A model generated the notes under the pieces. The model ran no database searches. It saw only the letters and a list, made by a program, of their open reading frames with translations, and was not told where the DNA came from. Below are positions 36,544-47,227 of a stretch of 64,000 bases of DNA, piece by piece (the first letter of the stretch is position 1; each line of letters begins with the position of its first letter). The position numbers and the translations under genes were made by a program. Source of the stretch: Helianthus annuus (Eukaryota; Streptophyta; Magnoliopsida; Asterales; Asteraceae); contig NC_035449.2 in NCBI RefSeq assembly GCF_002127325.2, forward strand, positions 145,304,946-145,368,945, written 5' to 3'.

Positions 36544-39500
36544 GGTTCTGCTTGAAGAAGCAGGGTTCTTAGGAAACAGGTGGGGGTATTTCTCTTTCAT
36601 TCGGTCTTCACGCTCCCAGGTGAATTCGGGACCATGTCTAGCATTCCAGCGAACTTTGACGAGCTTGACACTGCTCCGGCGGGTCTTGTTAACTTTCCAA
36701 TCCGTGACCTCAACAGGTTCTTCAACGAAGTGGAGCGTGTCATCAACATGAATCTCGTCGGTAGGAATGGCAACGTTAACTTGAGTTGGACTCCTCTTAA
36801 GATTGGATACATGAAATGTATCGTGAACGTTATTCAGCTCGGCAGGTAGATCCAACTTGTATGCTACTGTTCCAATTTTCTTCAAAACCTTAAAAGGACC
36901 AATGTAGCGTGGATTCAGCTTCCCACGCTTCCCAAAGCGTGCTACACCCTTCCAGGGTGATACCTTCAACAAAACCATATCCCCAACCTCAAACTCTTGA
37001 GGTTTCCTTTTCAGATCAGCGTAGGTCTTCTGGCGATCGCGAGCCGCGCTAATGCGATCTCGGATTTGCGCGATCTTATCTGTAGTTTCCTGAACTACAT
37101 CGGGACCTACCAATTGTCTATCACCTGCGTCAGACCAACAGAGCGGCGACCTGCACTTGCGCCCATATAAAGCTTCGAATGGCGCGGCACCAATACTGGT
37201 GTGGTAGCTGTTGTTGTATGAAAACTCAACCAGGGGTAAATGCTTATCCCAGCTACCGCCTAAATCCATCACACATGCTCTCAGCATGTCTTCCAATGTC
37301 TGAATCGTCCGCTCACTTTGGCCGTCGGTCTGCGGGTGAAACGCGGTGCTCATATTCAGCTTCGAGCCAAAAGCTTCCTGGAAGGATTGCCATATCCTCG
37401 ATACGAACCTTCCATCTCTATCGGATATAATCGAGAGGGGTACTCCATGGCGAGTGACAATTTCTCTCATGTAAATTTCAGCCAATTTGCTTGTATGATC
37501 CTTTTCACGGATAGGCAAGAAGTGTGCTGACCTCGTCAAGCGATCCACTATCACCCAGATAGTGTCATGTCCCTTAGGCGTTCTTGGCAACTTTGTAACA
37601 AAATCCATGGATATTTCTTCCCACTTCCATTGGGGAATTTTTGGTTGTTGCAGAAGTCCCGAAGGCTTCTGGTATTCTGCCTTAACCTTAGCGCAAGTCA
37701 AACATTGGCTCACATAAATAGCAACATCGCCTTTCATCCTAGGCCACCAATAATAATCCTTAAGATCTTGGTACATCTTATCCGCTCCCGGGTGGATAGA
37801 GTACCGTGACTTGTGAGCTTCATCAAAAATAACCTCTCTTAAATCACCAAACAAAGGAACCCAAATCCTTTTCTCAAAACATAACGTTCCTTCCTTGTTT
37901 GGAACCAATATCTTCTCCATCCCACGGAGATATTCTTTCTCAAGGTTTCCCTCCTTGAGAGCTTCTTTTTGCGCTGCTCGAATGCGTGAGGAAAGATCGG
38001 TTTGGATAATCATTTCCATAGCCCTAACCCTTATGGGCTTGATTCTCTCCTTGCGACTTAGGGCATCGGCGACAACATTCGCCTTCCCCGGATGATACTT
38101 GATCTCGCAGTCGTAATCGTTTAGCAACTCAACCCATCGCCTTTGCCTCATATTCAACTCCTTCTGGTTGAATATATGCTGGAGGCTTTTGTGATCCGTA
38201 AAGATCGTACACTTCGTACCGTAAAGGTAGTGTCTCCAAATCTTCAAAGCAAAAACCACTGCGCCTAGCTCCAAATCATGCGTGGTATAGTTCTTTTCAT
38301 GCACTTTCAGTTGGCGTGATGCGTAGGCGATAACCTTCTGACGTTGCATCAACACACAACCCAATCCTTGACGCGAAGCGTCGCAGTATACCACAAAATC
38401 GTCGGTACCTTCCGGTAGAGCTAAGATTGGCGCGTTACAAAGCTTATCCTTCAACAACTGAAATGCTTCATCCTGTTTGATTCCCCAATCAAACTTTTTA
38501 TCCTTTTGCGTGAGGAGCGTCAATGGCTGAGCGATCTTTGAAAAATCCTCAATAAATCTTCGATAATAACCAGCCAAACCCAAGAATTGCCGGATCTCGG
38601 TTGGCGTCTTTGGCGCTTCCCAATTCTTGATCGCCTCGATCTTGGTTGGATCCACATGAATTCCACTTTCATTTACCACGTGCCCAAGGAATTGCACGTC
38701 TCTCAGCCAAAACTCACACTTAGAGAATTTGGCATACAACTGCTCCTTCTTCAGTAGCTCTAAGATAGCTCTGAGGTGTTGCTCGTGTTCTGCCTTTGTC
38801 TTTGAATAAATCAAGATGTCGTCGATGAATACAATCACGAACTTATCCAAGTATGGCTTACAAACTCGGTTCATCAAATCCATGAACACTGCAGGTGCGT
38901 TTGTCAACCCAAACGGCATAACCAGAAACTCGTAGTGCCCATAACGAGTTCTGAAGGCTGTCTTCGGGATACTCTCCTCTTGTATCCGTAGCTGATGGTA
39001 TCCAGATCGAAGATCGATCTTGGAGTAAAAACTTGAACCTTGAAGTTGGTCGAACAGATCATCAATTCTTGGCAAAGGATACCTATTCTTGATCGTCAGC
39101 TTGTTCAACTCCCTGTAGTCAATACACATACGGAAACTACCGTCCTTCTTCTTTACCAACAAAACCGGAGCTCCCCAAGGCGAGAAGCTTGGTCGGATAA
39201 AACCCTTGTCTAACAACTCTTGAAGTTGTGTCGACAGCTCTTGCATCTCAGACGGAGCAAGTTTATAGGGTGCCTTAGCCACAGGCGCAGCGCCTGGAAC
39301 TAGGTTGATGCGAAACTCCACTTGCCTCTGAGGCGGCAAGCCAGGCAAGTCTTCTGGAAAGACTTCTGGGTATTCCCTCATGGCAGGGATGTCTTCGATC
39401 TTCGGCTCAGCAACTTTTTTATCCACGGTGTGTGCCAGAAAAGCAACACATCCTTTCTGCAAACACTTTCTTGCTTTCAGGCAGCTAATCATTCTTAACG

Positions 39501-39849
39501 GCGTCTCACGCTTCTCTCCATGAACAACAATGGTCTCACCATCCTCGGTCGGAATGCGAACGACCTTCTCATGGCAAACTATCTCGGCCTTGTTACATGA
39601 TAACCAATCCATCCCTACTACCACGTCGAAGCTTCCCAGCTGGGCTGGTGGTAGATCTAGAGCGAACTCGCGCTTTCCCAACTCGATTACGCAACCTCGA
39701 ATCACCTCATTAGCTTCTACTAACTTTCCATTTGCTAATTCGATCGAGTACGGAACATTTAATTTACTAGCGGTTAAACCAAGCATATTCTTAAATTCTA
39801 ATGATACAAAGCTATATTCGGCGCTAGTATCAAACAAACTAGATGCCAA
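36541..39849 (-). CDS. Gypsy-2 pol polyprotein: protease, RT, RNase H, integrase, chromodomain-like tail
   Basis: This is an uninterrupted frame of about 1100 codons. The protease active site reads DTSAEYS near residue 9, where the third position of the usual D-T/S-G triad is Ser instead of Gly. RT starts near residue 200 (LPPQRQVEF). It has [30 protein letters not shown] and the catalytic FIDD near 345. RNase H (VVYCDAS) starts near 490. Integrase has the HHCC box near 690 and a core with D35E spacing. The GPF module and a chromodomain-like tail ([14 protein letters not shown]) close it. The frame has no ATG at its left edge. It would be reached from gag by a frame change near 39870. Except for the protease residue it looks functional. 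Confidence 0.92.
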   Translation of the reverse strand: MASSLFDTSAEYSFVSLEFKNMLGLTASKLNVPYSIELANGKLVEANEVIRGCVIELGKREFALDLPPAQLGSFDVVVGMDWLSCNKAEIVCHEKVVRIPTEDGETIVVHGEKRETPLRMISCLKARKCLQKGCVAFLAHTVDKKVAEPKIEDIPAMREYPEVFPEDLPGLPPQRQVEFRINLVPGAAPVAKAPYKLAPSEMQELSTQLQELLDKGFIRPSFSPWGAPVLLVKKKDGSFRMCIDYRELNKLTIKNRYPLPRIDDLFDQLQGSSFYSKIDLRSGYHQLRIQEESIPKTAFRTRYGHYEFLVMPFGLTNAPAVFMDLMNRVCKPYLDKFVIVFIDDILIYSKTKAEHEQHLRAILELLKKEQLYAKFSKCEFWLRDVQFLGHVVNESGIHVDPTKIEAIKNWEAPKTPTEIRQFLGLAGYYRRFIEDFSKIAQPLTLLTQKDKKFDWGIKQDEAFQLLKDKLCNAPILALPEGTDDFVVYCDASRQGLGCVLMQRQKVIAYASRQLKVHEKNYTTHDLELGAVVFALKIWRHYLYGTKCTIFTDHKSLQHIFNQKELNMRQRRWVELLNDYDCEIKYHPGKANVVADALSRKERIKPIRVRAMEMIIQTDLSSRIRAAQKEALKEGNLEKEYLRGMEKILVPNKEGTLCFEKRIWVPLFGDLREVIFDEAHKSRYSIHPGADKMYQDLKDYYWWPRMKGDVAIYVSQCLTCAKVKAEYQKPSGLLQQPKIPQWKWEEISMDFVTKLPRTPKGHDTIWVIVDRLTRSAHFLPIREKDHTSKLAEIYMREIVTRHGVPLSIISDRDGRFVSRIWQSFQEAFGSKLNMSTAFHPQTDGQSERTIQTLEDMLRACVMDLGGSWDKHLPLVEFSYNNSYHTSIGAAPFEALYGRKCRSPLCWSDAGDRQLVGPDVVQETTDKIAQIRDRISAARDRQKTYADLKRKPQEFEVGDMVLLKVSPWKGVARFGKRGKLNPRYIGPFKVLKKIGTVAYKLDLPAELNNVHDTFHVSNLKRSPTQVNVAIPTDEIHVDDTLHFVEEPVEVTDWKVNKTRRSSVKLVKVRWNARHGPEFTWEREDRMKEKYPHLFPKNPASSSRT

Positions 39850-41020
39850 AGTTTCGGTTGCTAAAGAACGTACCAGTAATCACGCCTGAATCCTGGCATG
39901 CTTCACAAACTCCGATGCTGGGTGTTCTCTCACGGCCTTGTTTCAATTCCGGGCATTCTCTCTTAAGATGTCCAATGTCCCCACAATGGAAGCATCCTAG
40001 CATTCGGCCATTTCCTTTCCTGCTTCCACCTTGGGCGTTGTTACGGTTTTCTCCTTGTCTGGGACTCTTCATCCCACAACCATCCTTGTTGTGCCCTTTT
40101 CTCCCGCACCTAGGCTTCCAACATCCACATTCATGGTGATACTTGCACCCAGCACGTCTTGATTTAGTTTCTAAGTAAATCTTATCATTGGCCTGTCTGT
40201 TGTTAGGGCAATCTTTCTTGAAATGCCCTTTGTCTCCGCAGTCAAAACAACCTCGAATAGATCTTTGTTCATCATTATTCGTTCGGGTATCTTCGGTAAG
40301 CTTCCTTTTGTTCTTTCCGGACGACTCTACCTGAGTCTCCCTGTCAGGGTTTGCAAGTTTTTCTAGTCTAGTGGCTTCCGTAAAGAGTGCCAAGCCCATC
40401 TTACTTGCAGCTACAGTTGTTGGTGGCGTAGATGCTGTCATTAAGCTCAGGACTTGAGGTGCCAATTCCCAAATGAAATGTCCTAATTTCCTCAATTCTG
40501 GTTCTACCAAGTACGGAACTACTCGTGCCAAATCATGAAGTCTTTGCAGGTATTCCAACATTTTTGGACCTTCCATTATCAGACTCTGGAATTCCTCTTC
40601 CATCCACTGTGTTTCTGTTTGGGTGCAATACTTCTTACGCATTATTCCTTTCAACTCATCCCAAGTTATCGCGTATGCTGTAGTTAGGCCCATTATTCGA
40701 ACCTGAAGATTCCACCATAATCGAGCTCCATCTTGAAACAACTCAGTAACGTATGGGACTTGTTGTTCTGGCGCACAACCACTCATTCGAAAGATGGATT
40801 CCATACTTTCAATCCATTTCACAAAAGCTATGGCACCCCCAGTGCCGTCGAACTTCGGAGGCTTGTAGTTGAGGAAGTGCCAGTAGGAACAACCGTCATT
40901 TTCTGAGGTGCCTTTGTTAGGTTCGGAGCGTAGGGCCTCATGCTGTGATATAGCTGCAGCAATTATCTCTTGAAGTTCCGCCTCTGAGGTGGGCATGCGC
41001 ATTTCGCGTCTTGGTGGCAT
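39839..41020 (-). CDS. Gypsy-2 gag
   Basis: A 393-residue protein starts at the ATG at 41020 ([17 protein letters not shown]). The retrotransposon gag domain covers about residues 50-230 ([18 protein letters not shown]). Two clean CX2CX4HX4C knuckles ([14 protein letters not shown] near 254 and [14 protein letters not shown] near 347) flank a Cys/His/Gly-rich middle with a partial knuckle. The protein ends in a TAG just after the last knuckle. The protease frame overlaps it by about 11 nt. In Gypsy-1 gag and protease are in one frame, so a one-base change near 39867-39873 is the simplest reason for the split here. Confidence 0.88.
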   Translation of the reverse strand: MPPRREMRMPTSEAELQEIIAAAISQHEALRSEPNKGTSENDGCSYWHFLNYKPPKFDGTGGAIAFVKWIESMESIFRMSGCAPEQQVPYVTELFQDGARLWWNLQVRIMGLTTAYAITWDELKGIMRKKYCTQTETQWMEEEFQSLIMEGPKMLEYLQRLHDLARVVPYLVEPELRKLGHFIWELAPQVLSLMTASTPPTTVAASKMGLALFTEATRLEKLANPDRETQVESSGKNKRKLTEDTRTNNDEQRSIRGCFDCGDKGHFKKDCPNNRQANDKIYLETKSRRAGCKYHHECGCWKPRCGRKGHNKDGCGMKSPRQGENRNNAQGGSRKGNGRMLGCFHCGDIGHLKRECPELKQGRERTPSIGVCEACQDSGVITGTFFSNRNFGI

Positions 41021-41189
41021 CTTCTAAAAGATGTTTCACGTAAGTTAGGTTGTAGCAAGTAAAATGTACGTATGTATTCAACAATATCAGCACATAACAT
41101 CTCATGCTATCAATAAATCAGCCACTTAACATCTCATGTCGTAGAACATAAACCATAGATCAAACATCACAAGTGATGAGAATACTGTG

Positions 41190-42970
41190 ATTGCATTACC
41201 ACAAATCGAGACCACAGTGTAAAGCTTATATGTACATAACTGTATCATACAATAATAATGACTTAGTAGGGGACGACCCTAGGCAAGTCGTGCGATTTCT
41301 AGACATGTTAAGGAATCTCGGGTCTCTCCATTTTCAAATTCCAGGACTCCACCTTAAGCTTCTGAATTCCAGTCCTAGCACAACATTTCTTCTCAATCAT
41401 TTCCTTGAGCTCGTCCTAGCTCAGTGCATAAGCAGCATTCCGTGCTAAGGGCCTGATCCTGATGGTCCCACCATGAGAGTGTGCCATCTAGAAATGACCC
41501 CAAGGTAAAGGTATCACTCTGTTTGGGGCGATTAGTTAGTCTTTCGTAGAATGGAGTCAATCTTTTCAGGCCAACGAACAAATGCAATGGCGCTTTCTGT
41601 TTCGTCGAAGTTCAAAGGCTCGCAGTTTAGGAACTGCTTTTAGGTGCGGTCAGCTAGGGATTATTTTCAATAGTGCCATTGCTGTGCTAAAAGCGAAGAG
41701 CTTCATGTCGTGCAATTGCCTGTGAGTTGCATTTTTGCAGCTCGGCTCCTATCCTTGGCAACATACTGGTGTTTGTGTCATGCCTGGGTGGCATTCTCTT
41801 CTGCCGGAATGGCATGAAGTGGGTTAGACAACTTTCCACTTGTCTATGAGATACGTAGCACCGTAAGCCATCATGTACTCACCCAATTTTACACATAAAT
41901 ATACCCAATGAATGGTTGGGGAAATAAATGTTCTGAGCCTTCTCATAGGCTTGCCAATGGCTTGTTGCTTGAAATAGAATGAACTCGAGGCTTCATCGCC
42001 TTGGTCATTCGTGTTCGAGTTATTTCCTGCTACATTGGTTGTCATTAGCTTGACCCGCAGAGTCACCCAGGATTTCTGTGCACTACAAGTCGTTATTACG
42101 TGGGCCCCCGTAATAATAAATTGTCTTGCATAGTTACCCCAAATTTTCTCTCGTCCAAGCAGATGATCAATCAAGGAGTAACAGCAGGTGCATTGGCATG
42201 AACAGGGTCATGCTCCAATGCGGTGTTAGGAGCAACGCCTGGCTCAGGGGCCATGGCTAGCTCCGGATCAATAAATTCCATCTCAAAATCAGCTGGATTA
42301 ACCATCACAGGGGGGTTACAGGATCCTCCAAGGGCTGGTCTAAGTGTATGAACTCAAGGTCATGGTCTGGATCAACACCAGGTGGAAGAACAAGATCACC
42401 CTCAATACTGTGATCAAACTCAAGCTGTGTGCGGGAACCGGTGCAGCTGATGATGCCGTATCAGTGTCGGCGTCGAGTGAATGGTGCTGCACTCCCTATA
42501 TATGCGAAAAGGCGGATGTCAGGAACTCAAATGAGTCTGGGACAGGGGAATGGGCATAAGTTTCCCCTGCAGGAGCGTCCGCAAGCAGTAGGTTAATTCC
42601 AGCAGCAATAGGTCCTCGCCCTCAAATGGGTCCTCTTTCTAGTAGATCGTTATCGTCGTCAGAGGCCACGTCAGGGGGGGCATATCAACAATAGGGTAAG
42701 CGGCAAGGGGCACGGGACAAGGATCACCACGAGTGGCAAATTCCCAAAAAGATGGCCATCGGTAGGCACTGCTACGACATTAGGCAGCGCAATAGGGGCT
42801 GAAAGTCGTCATCGTTTATGCCGGTAGTATCGGAAATGTACACCTCGTGCTCCGCTGCAACTATGTCGTCGGACACCATGGCCATGGGATTCGTAGTGCC
42901 CATCCTTCTAGTACATGGTGAAGGCATGCCGTGTATAACACAAACGCACATACGTATAATAATCAATCAT
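41190..42970 (-). pseudogene. Degenerate extra gag-like sequence in the Gypsy-2 leader
   Basis: Between the hairpin array and the true gag the minus strand holds broken gag-like coding sequence. Near 41640-41540 it resembles the capsid start of gag (FLNC.PLNFD.TE.AIAFV.W.EKI.SI), the same motif as [25 protein letters not shown] in the real gag. Near 41500-41400 comes the next part with stops. Near 42960-42770 an acidic ORF (SDDIVAAEHEVYISDTTG) looks like a leader ORF or N-terminal extension, followed by Pro/Ala-rich broken frames to 42180. I read it as an older duplicated gag. The exact borders are uncertain. Bases 41021-41189 show nothing. Confidence 0.55.
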
Positions 42971-43033
42971 ATATTCATATAAACATGTAAGTCAACAATA
43001 AACAATCAAATAATACTCCTAGTCCCACTAGCC

Positions 43034-43330
43034 TCCCAGTCTCCTAGACTGACATTCCTAGTCCCACTAGCCAAATTCCTCCCAGTCTCTAAGACTGCTC
43101 TATCATCCACCTCGACCTCCTAGATCGAGCCTCGGCCTCCAAGACCGAGCCTCAGCCTCCAAGACTGAGCCTAAAACAACAAACATCTACCTCGATCTCT
43201 AAGATCGAGCCTCGGCTTCCAAGACCGAGCCTCAGCCTCCAAGACTGAGCCTAACATAAATAACATCTACCTCGATCTCTAAGATCGAGCCTCGGCCTCC
43301 AAGACCGAGCCTCAGTCTTCAGGACTGAGC
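43034..43330 (-). repeat. Gypsy-2 leader hairpin array, 80-bp period, 20-bp subunits
   Basis: Three blocks of exactly 80 bp (starting 43111, 43191 and 43271) each hold three 20-bp palindromic units. The first two blocks end in a 20-bp A-rich spacer. Units are CTCGATCTCTAAGATCGAGC, CTCGGCCTCCAAGACCGAGC and CTCAGCCTCCAAGACTGAGC types: 8-bp arms with a 3-nt loop. Arm positions 4 and 5 change together with their partners, and most mismatches become G-U pairs in the minus-strand RNA. Two looser hairpins lie at about 43036-43052 and 43083-43097. Confidence 0.9.
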
Positions 43331-43479
43331 CTAATAATGAATAAATGAAATGTGCTCAACATTTGTTTGTAAAAACGTTTTGGATCTGGACTTAAGTGGT
43401 ATGCAGTAAAATGTTTTCGTGAGAGCCCTAGTGATCATAGTCTAGACTCGAGAAGGAATCCTAGTTCGCTATGATCAGA

Positions 43480-43491
43480 GCTCTGATACCA
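43480..43491 (-). other. Primer binding site of Gypsy-2
   Basis: On the minus strand TGGTATCAGAGC starts 3 bp after the 5' LTR and matches initiator Met tRNA. Confidence 0.9.
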
Positions 43492-43494
43492 AGC

Positions 43495-46400
43495 TGTCAC
43501 ACCCTGGCTTTGCGGAAGCGTGGTTAATTTGGTGTGACTTCTTAATACCATAGCTTAACCATAACAAGCTATATGAATTTAAAATCATGCAAAGTCATCC
43601 ATTGAAAATAAAATTGTCAATCATTGACTAAATGGGTAAACACCCAACAACCATTACTTGTCTTAAACAGTACAACCACTACCATAATGCAACATAAATA
43701 AACATGGTTCAGGGGCTATGGCTTGTCCAGGAAAGAGCCATAAGCCTTGAACCCGGATGACTCTGAGTCTAAATGCAGCGGGAAATCCTGCTAAACCGTG
43801 CCAGATCCTTAATTCCCTGAAATACATGTAAGTTGAAAAATCAACAATAATGTTGAGCGAGTTCATGCGAAAATGAGTAAATAAACCGTTATCTTTATCA
43901 AAAATCCTGGTATGTAGCAAATAAGGAAATAAAAGAGATCACCAATGGGTTGCAAGTCCACTGATATGTGTGAAGTGCAAGTAGGGATGACTCAAACCTA
44001 GCGGATTTATGCGTCGGGCACTAAGTCACCCCGAGGTCCGTTCAGCTGGACCTGGGGCTGGGCTCGCTACACCCAGATAGATCTACCGCTCCTGTCCCTC
44101 GGTCCTCAACGAGGATTAATGGCCTCAAGTTTCTGCCTACCCACTCACATGATCTAAGTAATAACCCTCCTTATGCTAACCATACCATGTATAACATATC
44201 CATAATCATTGTAACATGTATTTCACCCCCGCAGTTTATAAAACTGAAAACAGTTAAGAGAAGAAAAGGGGGACATGAACTCACAGTGAATGCGTCACAA
44301 AATCAAGCAATCCAATATCCAAGTGCTGTGCAACGACCTACATGTGCTAATTCTATTAGACGGATGGCCGTGCTTTAGCTTCATAGATTATATTTTTGGG
44401 AAACAGTTAGTCAACCGTTTCGTATATATATTTGATACGCATTCTCCTTCCCAAGGATGGGGGAAATCAAATACATGTATACTTATTTTATTTTATTAAG
44501 TCCCACTTAATATATTTTATTTCTTATTTCAAAATATATTTATTTTTCTCAAAAATAATATATTTCCTTTTTCTCATAATATTTTCCCAAAATAATGTTT
44601 TAACAATACATGCTTATGAATACTTCCGAATAAAGCGTAAGTTACGTTTTGGTGATTAAGTGGTAATAGAAATTACCGTTGTAACTTATATGTTTGCCGT
44701 GAAGGCGTTTGTAATATTTCGGGCTTGACAAGGTTAGTAAATATTATTTTTACTCTAAAAATAATATTTATATATCTTCAGAAAATAATCATAAACAGTG
44801 AGGTGACAAAATATATTTACCGAATAAATATTTATCACTTTTAGTTTTGTGAAAATCCCACCTCCGATTATTTATAAATAAAGTTGTGGCGAAATATATT
44901 TGAAAACATGTCAAGGTAGTCTAACACTTGTAAATAATTCTAAGTGTTAGATTTTAGAAAATTTCGCCAGAGTTTCCCCTGTAACTGGAGGTGGCCACGC
45001 TTTCAAGCGTATCATTTTCTTTTACAAATCATCTCAACAATTTATCAAATCAACCGAATCAATTTTCAACACTTCAAATAGAAGACTAGTATGTAAAACC
45101 GCGTTGTTTCATGAACTTGTAGTTTTTACAAAAACTACGGTGTAGATTTCGTTATTTTTAGTGGATCTATTCATAACATAACTTAGTCTTGTAAAAACCT
45201 CGTTTTTAGAACAACTTACTTCTTACAACTTCCCGACAATTTTTGTAAATATTGTTATTTTGTCGGATCTTTTATTCTACAAGTGTTTCTACACTTGTAG
45301 TTTATAGAAATCGTATTTGTTAACACTTTATCCATTTTTATAAAAACATGATTTTCTCGACACCCGGTCCTACGAATATACCACTTGTACATACGTAGAT
45401 CGGCTTGTTTTAAATACTATTTTTCATGTTAAAACACTTTTACACAAGTTCATGTTTCCCGTGTGGTGGAGTTTCACCTTTCAACCCTTGTACCAAAGAA
45501 ACCAGTGTATGTCAAGATACGTGATCCTAACAAAGTCGGGTTAAACGATGATGAGAGCCACCACATCATAGATCGGGCCATAAAAACCAACATATTCAAA
45601 TACTACGACATTTACACGCGTTTTGAGCTTTTATCCAACGATATTCACGTTTTAGCAAACTTTAAAGTTCCATTAAGCGGGTTACCGACATTCAACCGAC
45701 AAATATCCTTTTAACCACTTTAGACATGACCAAAAATGAGTTTTAAACGTTATACCTCTAGCTCGGGGCTAGGGAAGAAACTAGTCGAAAACTGCGTGGA
45801 TAATAGCAAACGGTAGAGGTCCTCCGCGTTCCGTTTGTTCCGAGCTCCGTTGTACGTAACCACCGACACTTGAGTATGCTTGGAATGTCAAGACTTGAAC
45901 CGAAAAACGGATGTGGGGGTGGTGGTGATCTCGGCCGAGAGGAGGGAGAGGGAGAGGGAGAGAGAGTGAAGGTGAGGTGTGTGTGTTTGTGTGTGTGAGA
46001 GGTGAGGGGTTTAAATAGAAAAAGTTGTCTCGATCCTCGTGCAATCCAATTAAATATTCAAAAGCGTACTCTCCTTGGCCCCACTAGTTGGCCGATTCCA
46101 TTGAGTTGTAATGGTGCTCGGTTCGTTTCCAAACGTTCAGTTACGGTTTAGTTTGGTTAAGTGCGTTACTTTTAAGGTCTAACCCCGTTAGTTGTTTTAG
46201 TGTATTAAAAGCGGGTGTTAGGGTAATCAGGGACCCTAACTGGCTCAGAAAAGTACCAATATTAATTTTGGCAATATTTTTATGTTCCGGGTATTGTCCG
46301 GTTGTTCGGTCGGATAGTAATCCGTTAAAGTGCTTAAGATATCCGTTAAGCGTCATAAATAATATTTTTAGCGACACAATTTATTCTGCAAAGTGTCGGG

Positions 46401-46866
46401 AATAATTCCTCATATTTTGGCACTTTATTAATTAGCTAGAAGCTAGTGTGTTGATAAAAGTGCTGTGTTTCGTGCTTAAAGTTCGTTTTAGGCACATCCA
46501 AATCTCTATATCTTATTCCTAGAGACGTAATCATACAACCCTTGTATCCCTACACACACTATGGGTGTAGTAAAATGATTCTGGCTTATTCAGGCCTTTA
46601 GAGGCAGTGTTTGCCTGATGCTGGCTATATCAGCAAGTTCACTGTGTATCCGTTTAGTACTACTGTGCTTTTGTGCATCATGTTTGTCACTAAGGTTCAG
46701 CAATTAAGTAGTGTAGCGACAGGAATTTCAAAGTATGATGCAGATATGTACAAGTATTGACAATCAAGTAGCAGTTTATCAGCAAACTCAGTAAAGCACA
46801 GTAATTAGGCAACAATTAATAATTAATTAAGTCGTACGGATACCTGGTTTTGAGAGGGTTGTCACA
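43495..46866 (-). repeat. Gypsy-2 5' LTR
   Basis: This 3372-bp partner of 33135-36506 is at a constant offset of 10360 bp. It drives the element on the minus strand from the TATA-like box at 46009-46018. Confidence 0.97.
46009..46018 (-). promoter_or_regulatory. TATA-like box of Gypsy-2 5' LTR
   Basis: On the minus strand CTATTTAAAC is followed by a CT/CA-rich leader (about 45935-46005), typical of plant promoters. The start is inferred near 45985. R-U5 would then be about 2.5 kb. Confidence 0.5.
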
Positions 46867-46971
46867 GATTGTGTGTTGAAAGTTTGTTCCATTTAATTCC
46901 TTTGCACTTAATTCTAATCCATCTTCATAATTATCAAACAAGCACAATTATAAGAAACTCAGATCCTAACA
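46867..46971 (+). repeat. Copia-1 3' LTR, right part
   Basis: After the second GATTG (46867-46871) the interrupted LTR continues and ends in CCTAACA. This inverts the TGTTAGG at its start. Element sequence stops here and PIF transposase sequence begins. Confidence 0.8.
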
Positions 46972-47227
46972 ATTTTCCAACTCTCATTTCATACAATCTA
47001 AACAATCGATCATCCCAAGAACACCATGTCGCTCTTCATGAACCTTCAAAATTTCGTGTATGTCATTAAACGTAGGTTTTCTCAAATATTTTTTTAAATA
47101 CAGATCAATGAAATACTTACAAAAATAATGAAGACTTTCCCTAGCCACTCGTTCCAATATCTTCATATATTCATCCATTATGTCGAAAGTCGTGCCATAA
47201 GCCAATTGTCTAATCACGGTCGTGACT
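46972..47227 (-). pseudogene. PIF/Harbinger transposase fragment, middle part
   Basis: The minus strand encodes VIRQLAYGTTFDIMDEYMKILERVARESLHYFCKYFIDLYLKKYLRKP (broken here for reading), then HEILKVHEERHGVLGMIDCLDCMK. This is the start of the DDE nuclease domain of plant PIF/Harbinger (HARBI1/ALP1-like) transposases, where IDC.DCMKW holds the first catalytic Asp. The Trp codon after CMK is a stop here. The sequence ends at the Copia-1 border, so the rest of the gene lies left of the window. It continues upstream across the solo LTR at 50115-50480. Confidence 0.85.

Larger units (their letters stand above)
33135..46866 (-). mobile_element. Gypsy-2: young chromovirus-like Gypsy retrotransposon
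   Basis: The element is 13732 bp on the minus strand. It has two 3372-bp LTRs with only about three differences by eye and the target duplication GATTG at 33130-33134 and 46867-46871. It has an iMet primer site, a hairpin array in the leader, a degenerate extra gag in a 2.5-kb leader, gag, a full-length pol, a GGA-loop hairpin and a polypurine tract. It is inserted in the 3' LTR of Copia-1. Long LTRs and a chromodomain-like pol tail suggest the same broad lineage as Gypsy-1, but the families are distinct. Confidence 0.96.
1..46971 (+). mobile_element. Copia-1: outer Copia retrotransposon (Sirevirus-like), 5' end outside window
   Basis: This is the host of three later insertions. Read without them, the order is gag with zinc knuckles (1-2166 and 11829-12300), protease (about 12630), GAG-pre-integrase and integrase (12844-14470), RT and RNase H (14480-15810), a long post-pol ORF (16360-16535 and 29364-32475), a polypurine tract (32516-32522) and a 3' LTR (32526-33134 and 46867-46971). 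The order protease-integrase-RT-RNase H defines Copia. An extra ORF between pol and the 3' LTR is typical of Sireviruses. The LTR begins TGTTAG and ends CTAACA. The element has many stops and frameshifts, so it is dead and older than its insertions. Its right flank is PIF transposase coding sequence, so it landed in that gene. Its target duplication cannot be checked because the left end is outside the window. Confidence 0.9.

Noticed and set aside
39860..39875. Programmed frameshift site between Gypsy-2 gag and pol
   Set aside because: No clear slippery heptamer or downstream pseudoknot is visible, and Gypsy-1 has the two fused, so a simple indel is more likely.
43111..43330. CRISPR-like array with regular period
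   Set aside because: The 80-bp period consists of hairpin units with near-identical spacers and lies in a Gypsy leader.
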